From NCBI RefSeq assembly GCF_003112575.1, contig NZ_BEWC01000010.1:1-64000 (forward strand): a stretch of 64,000 nt of DNA, given 5' to 3'. Made by a program: the position numbers and the translations under genes. The notes beneath the pieces are model-generated. The model worked only from the letters and a program-made list of their open reading frames with translations. It had not been told where the DNA came from and searched no databases. This DNA comes from Streptomyces ardesiacus. GTDB lineage: Bacteria > Actinomycetota > Actinomycetes > Streptomycetales > Streptomycetaceae. Each line of letters starts with the position of its first letter. The first letter of the stretch is position 1. Of the stretch, positions 62,762-64,000 are shown piece after piece.

Positions 62762-64000
62762 TCGGCCTCATCTCCGCCACGGCGGCGGGAGCGGCGGCGC
62801 GGGACCGGCTGGCCGCGGCGTGGCCGGAGCGCACGCGCGTGTACGGGGGTCCCGTCGCGGACGCCGTACGGACCGCGTTCGCCGAGTGCGACCGGCTGGT
62901 GTGCTTCCTGGCCACGGGTGCCGTGGTGCGGCTCGTGGCGCCGCTGCTGGACGACAAGCGGACCGACCCGGGTGTGGTGTGCGTCGACGAGGGCGGCCGG
63001 TTCGCGGTGTCGCTGGTCGGCGGGCACGGGGGCGGCGCCAACGAACTGGCCCGCGCGGTCGGCGAGGTGCTGGGCGCGGAGCCGGTGGTGACGACGGCGA
63101 CCGACGCGGTCGGTCTGGCCGGTCTGGACACGCTCGGGCTGCCCGTCGAGGGCGACGTCGCCGGGGTGTCGCGGGCCCTGCTGGACGGTGAGCCGGTGGC
63201 GCTGCGCGCGGAGGTGGCCTGGCCGCTGCCGCCGCTGCCGGTGGCGGCCGAGGGGGCCTACGGAATCCGGGTGACGGACCGTGCGGTGGCCCCGGCCGAG
63301 GGCGAGGCCGTCCTGCGGCCGCCGTCCCTGGCCGTCGGCGTCGGCGCCTCCCGGGGCGCGCCGGTGGAGGAGGTGCTCGGGGTGGTGGAGGACGCCCTGC
63401 GCGAGGCGGGGCTGTCGGCCGCGTCGGTCGCCGAGCTGGCCACCGTGGACGCCAAGGCCGGGGAGCCCGGGATCGTCGGGGCGGCCGAGCGGCTGGGGGT
63501 GCCCCTGGTGACGTACCCGGCCGAGGTGCTGGCGGGCGTCGAGGTGCCCAACCCCTCCGACGCGCCGCTGGCGGCGGTGGGCACGCCGTCGGTCGCGGAG
63601 GCGGCGGCGCTGGTGCGTGGGGGCGAACTCCTCGTGCCCAAGCGGAAGTCGGCGGCGGTGCCCGCGACGGCGACCTGCGCGGTCGTACGGCGGCCGGGAC
63701 GCGGGCGGCTCGCGGTGGTCGGACTGGGGCCCGGTGCCCGGGACCTGGTGACGCCGCGGGCGCGGGCGGAGCTGCGGCGGGCGTCGGTGCTGGTCGGGCT
63801 CGACCAGTACGTCGACCAGATCCGCGACCTGCTGCGGCCCGGCACCCGGGTGCTGGAGTCGGGGCTCGGCGCGGAGGAGGAGCGGGCCCGGACCGCAGTC
63901 GAGGAGGCGCGGCGCGGGCACGCCGTCGCGCTGATCGGCAGCGGGGACGCCGGGGTGTACGCGATGGCCTCGCCCGCGCTCGCCGAGGCGTCCGACGACA
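62758..64000 (+). CDS. cobJ: CbiG-CobJ fusion, precorrin-3B C(17)-methyltransferase (partial, cut by window end)
   Basis: The visible 414 residues start at TTG 62758, overlapping the cobL TGA, with GAAGGAG 7 nt upstream. The first part is CbiG-like (VCFLATGAVVRLVAPLL; LVGGHGGGANELARAVG; VGVGASRGAPVEEV), and the second begins a SAM-dependent methylase, VVGLGPGARDLVTPRA, matching CobJ. CbiG is the anaerobic-route protein that opens the lactone; CobJ is the aerobic methylase. Their fusion in actinomycetes is known, and it suggests a mixed route. The 3-prime end is outside the window. Confidence 0.93.
   Translation, partial: MIGLISATAAGAAARDRLAAAWPERTRVYGGPVADAVRTAFAECDRLVCFLATGAVVRLVAPLLDDKRTDPGVVCVDEGGRFAVSLVGGHGGGANELARAVGEVLGAEPVVTTATDAVGLAGLDTLGLPVEGDVAGVSRALLDGEPVALRAEVAWPLPPLPVAAEGAYGIRVTDRAVAPAEGEAVLRPPSLAVGVGASRGAPVEEVLGVVEDALREAGLSAASVAELATVDAKAGEPGIVGAAERLGVPLVTYPAEVLAGVEVPNPSDAPLAAVGTPSVAEAAALVRGGELLVPKRKSAAVPATATCAVVRRPGRGRLAVVGLGPGARDLVTPRARAELRRASVLVGLDQYVDQIRDLLRPGTRVLESGLGAEEERARTAVEEARRGHAVALIGSGDAGVYAMASPALAEASDD

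Noticed and set aside
61360-63921. An 853-residue leftward open frame across cobL and cobJ
   Set aside because: It is Arg/Pro/Ser-rich shadow sequence; the opposite strand encodes recognisable cobalamin enzymes with overlapping starts and stops.

Overview
The window is chromosomal DNA from a high-GC actinomycete, almost certainly a Streptomyces. The evidence is roughly 70% or more GC, frequent GTG and TTG starts, a chaplin gene (chpE), a Spo0M-type sporulation-control protein, the small GATC-binding nucleoid protein Gbn, and a gene order that, from memory, follows the Streptomyces coelicolor SCO1792-SCO1857 region. I see no insertion sequence, prophage, CRISPR array, rRNA or convincing tRNA. 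It reads as stable core chromosome with a few accessory small genes.

Layout. 1-9 kb: DNA repair glycosylase, Spo0M-like protein, PEBP-family protein, HNH nuclease, SPFH/NfeD membrane pair, a lone ABC ATPase, chaplin E, and a GAF sensor kinase with its LuxR-type regulator. 9-19.5 kb: an SDR plus QueA-like pair, a structured RNA leader in front of a secreted lytic transglycosylase, a double-FHA ABC transporter, serB, a SixA phosphatase, and a CynX-type MFS exporter with a 38-residue partner and a divergent FCD-GntR regulator. 19.6-26 kb: fabG-fabI (fatty acid synthesis), tldD-tldE, tyrS. 26-36 kb: small stress and membrane proteins, moaA, an acetate-type sodium symporter with its DUF485 partner, a secreted subtilase, a CopD-like protein, a DEDDh exonuclease with BRCT domain, SURF1. 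36-47 kb: an unusual SDR, a five-gene Asp23/AmaP envelope operon, a crotonase, gbn, an ABC-F ATPase, VOC protein, hydrolase, class II aldolase. 47-48.6 kb: phosphate transporter pitH2 with a PHO box and a small membrane protein.

48.7-64 kb is a cobalamin biosynthesis cluster headed by a B12 riboswitch: cobD-cobQ-cobN-chlID-cobO-cobB-cobI, then a ZIP metal transporter on the opposite strand, then cobM-cobL-cobJ/cbiG, the last cut by the window end. Inside each run, stop and start codons overlap by 1 to 4 nt, which implies tight translational coupling. The set covers corrin-ring methylation, cobalt insertion (CobN with a fused ChlI/ChlD motor in place of CobS/CobT), amidation, adenosylation and nucleotide-loop precursor attachment.

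The most interesting unexplained items are non-coding: a three-way-junction RNA leader at 11137-11219 with a small-RNA-like unit just upstream, six GATC sites in 67 bp near gbn, and tandem 9-mers carrying Shine-Dalgarno-like cores before cobM. Two enzymes lack expected catalytic residues (the SDR at 36104 and the crotonase at 39366).
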